Part shown: one piece after another, positions 14,617-16,040 of the stretch
Numbering within the stretch: the stretch's first letter is position 1
Layout: every line of letters starts with the position of its first letter
Assembly (NCBI GenBank): GCA_049509915.1
Contig: JBEKZL010000196.1
Span: forward strand, 1 to 16,040
Length of the DNA stretch: 16,040 bases
Source: JBEKYD01 sp049509915
GTDB lineage: Bacteria > Acidobacteriota > Terriglobia > Bryobacterales > Bryobacteraceae
Direction: 5' to 3'
Position numbers and translations under genes: made by a program
Notes under the pieces: generated by a model
Database searches by the model: none
Seen by the model: the letters and a program-made list of their open reading frames with translations, nothing else
Told to the model about the DNA's origin: nothing

Positions 14617-14751
14617 GGGTATTAAGATAGGATAACCGGCGCCATCCGAGTGCCGGCGGTCGGAGGGGCGTAGTATCGCGGACGTGTTCGAGGCACGCCG
14701 ACAGTCTGAGTGGGACAATCGAATGGGGGGGAAAGTTCAGGAGCTTTGGCT

Positions 14752-16040
14752 ATGAAACGACGAGATTTTCTTTGGACCGCCGGTGCGGGCGCGGCTTTGT
14801 CGGCCGTTTCCGCCGACCGGGTATATGGGGCCAACGACAGGCTGCGTGTCGGCCTCATCGGTTGCGGAGGGCGCGGCACTTTCGATGCGCGCCTGATGCG
14901 TGGCACACCCGAGGATATTCAGGCCATGGCGCCTGAAAACTATCATGACGGCAACCTCGATCCGCGTCTCAAGGAACCGCGCAACGTCGAGATCGCCGCG
15001 CTATGCGACGTCTACGGCACCCGTTTGGACGCAGCCCATCAATGGGCGCCGCAGGCCAAGACTTACACGGATTTCCGGAAACTGCTGGCCGATAAGGAGG
15101 TTGACGCGGTCATCGTCGCCACCCAGGATCAATGGCATGCGCAAATGCTGATCCTGGCGTGCGAGGCCGGTAAGGACGTGTACTGCGAAAAACCCATGTT
15201 CTACCGCTTCGGCGAAGGCAAGGCCATGATCGCCGCCGTGCGTCGCAACAAGCGCATCGTGCAGGTTGGGACCCAGCACCGCTCGGCCGACCATATCGCC
15301 GAAGCGGCCAAAATGGTCCAGGGCGGCAAGATCGGAGAAGTTCACTTCGTTCGCGTGTGGAATTACATGGGTGTATTGTACGGCAACCCACCCGTGCCTG
15401 ACGGCGAACCGCCAGCGGACCTGAATTGGGATGCATGGCTGGGACCCGCTCCGAAGGTGCCCTTCAATCGCAACCGGCTTGGCTACCGGTCTTTCATGGA
15501 CTATACCAACGGCATCATTACGGACTACGGCAACCATCGCTTCGATTCGGTACACCAGATTATGGGCGAGGATATGCCTCTCAACGTAGTTTCGTCGGCG
15601 GTGCGATTTAATAAGAAAACCGCCGGAGATATCTACGATATGCAGGTGGCCACGTTCGAATATCCGAATTTCATCATGAATTACGAGTGTTCCAACTATA
15701 ATGGCCACGGCTTGGGCGGCCGCACCGAAGGCATGCGCTATTACGGCATGATGGGGCCGGAGGACCGCCCGCACGGCATGGCGTTCTACGGCACCGAGGC
15801 CTCTTTGTTCGTGGACCGCATCGGCATGGAACTCTATCCCGAGCCAAAACCGATCGAGCGCGTGCCCGGAGGCGGCAGGGGCCGCGGCGGGCGCAGGACC
15901 TTTACCTGGGAACCCCGGATGGAAAAGATCAAGATGAACGAGGACGAACCCACTCCGCTGCACACCAAGAACTTCGTGGATTTCGTGCGCGCCAGGAAGG
16001 AACCGTTCGCGAACATCGAGGTTGGCGTCCGGGCCACCAC
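14752..16040 (+). CDS. Gfo/Idh/MocA-family oxidoreductase with Tat signal (3' end outside window)
   Basis: 429 codons are visible and the frame is still open at the window edge. Residues 1-27 form a twin-arginine signal (MKRRDFLWTAGAGAALSAVSA). The Rossmann NAD(P)-binding domain begins LRVGLIGCGGRG (31-42). The family signature EKP is at 146-148 (CEKPM), and the catalytic-site motif DYGNHRFD at 258-265 supplies the usual conserved His (H262). These enzymes oxidise, reduce or epimerise sugars and cyclitols; a Tat signal means export as a folded, cofactor-loaded protein. Substrate unknown. AGGAG (14739-14743) lies 8 bases before the ATG and confirms the start. A Gly/Arg-rich loop (PGGGRGRGGRR, 372-382) lies in the C-terminal domain. 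The gene is divergent from the large receptor with 178 bases between them. Confidence 0.93.
   Translation, partial: MKRRDFLWTAGAGAALSAVSADRVYGANDRLRVGLIGCGGRGTFDARLMRGTPEDIQAMAPENYHDGNLDPRLKEPRNVEIAALCDVYGTRLDAAHQWAPQAKTYTDFRKLLADKEVDAVIVATQDQWHAQMLILACEAGKDVYCEKPMFYRFGEGKAMIAAVRRNKRIVQVGTQHRSADHIAEAAKMVQGGKIGEVHFVRVWNYMGVLYGNPPVPDGEPPADLNWDAWLGPAPKVPFNRNRLGYRSFMDYTNGIITDYGNHRFDSVHQIMGEDMPLNVVSSAVRFNKKTAGDIYDMQVATFEYPNFIMNYECSNYNGHGLGGRTEGMRYYGMMGPEDRPHGMAFYGTEASLFVDRIGMELYPEPKPIERVPGGGRGRGGRRTFTWEPRMEKIKMNEDEPTPLHTKNFVDFVRARKEPFANIEVGVRAT

Noticed and set aside
13728..14630. 300-codon plus-strand frame antisense to the 5' part of the large receptor
   Set aside because: Product is Arg/Gly-rich without motifs and covers both plug and promoter of the receptor gene; taken as chance.
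15001..15963. 320-codon minus-strand frame opposite the oxidoreductase
   Set aside because: The plus-strand frame is open from 14752 to the window end with Tat, Rossmann, EKP and DxGxH motifs; the minus frame is its shadow.

Overview
The window is GC-rich and densely coded. Its gene content points to an acidobacterium of the Solibacter/Bryobacter type: a very large Oar-like TonB-dependent receptor with an N-terminal carboxypeptidase-regulatory-like domain, a second smaller receptor of similar layout, a Tat-targeted Gfo/Idh/MocA oxidoreductase, and a HAMP-less chemoreceptor. The lineage is inferred from family content; no rRNA or other phylogenetic marker is present. No tRNA, rRNA, insertion sequence, prophage or CRISPR array was seen.

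Layout. (1) 1-1626, plus strand: a tight housekeeping run with the 3' end of a methylenetetrahydrofolate reductase (probably the bifunctional homocysteine methyltransferase type), a YrdC/Sua5 threonylcarbamoyl-AMP synthase and a CrcB/Fluc fluoride channel, with gaps of 11 and 4 bases. (2) 1796-4357, plus strand: an 853-residue TonB-dependent receptor, convergent with the chemoreceptor that follows. (3) 4391-10673, all minus strand, in transcription order: a Spy/CpxP-like periplasmic protein, a GT39-like membrane glycosyltransferase, a sensor histidine kinase, an OmpR-type response regulator (4-base GTGA overlap with the kinase), and then, after 163 bases, the chemoreceptor. A good match to a sigma-28 (FliA) promoter lies in that 163-base gap, so the chemoreceptor is probably transcribed with motility genes rather than with the two-component system. 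(4) 10986-14573, minus strand: a 1195-codon Oar-like receptor reading frame, ended by a textbook intrinsic terminator (10928-10963) and preceded by a strong sigma-70-like promoter (14588-14616). (5) 14752 to the window end, plus strand: a Tat-exported Gfo/Idh/MocA oxidoreductase, divergent from the big receptor and cut off by the window edge.

How the genes may work together. The Spy/CpxP-like protein, glycosyltransferase, kinase and regulator form a possible envelope-sensing cassette that resembles CpxP-CpxA-CpxR in composition, with an imperfect inverted repeat upstream of the Spy-like gene. The large receptor and the divergent oxidoreductase may share a nutrient-uptake theme, but this is weak inference.

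Most notable points: the FliA-like promoter in front of the chemoreceptor, and the 5' end of the large receptor gene. There the best promoter, Shine-Dalgarno and ATG open a frame that stops after 13 codons, while the receptor frame has no ATG or GTG ahead of its first domain. Nothing here is clearly an unknown defence or mobile system.
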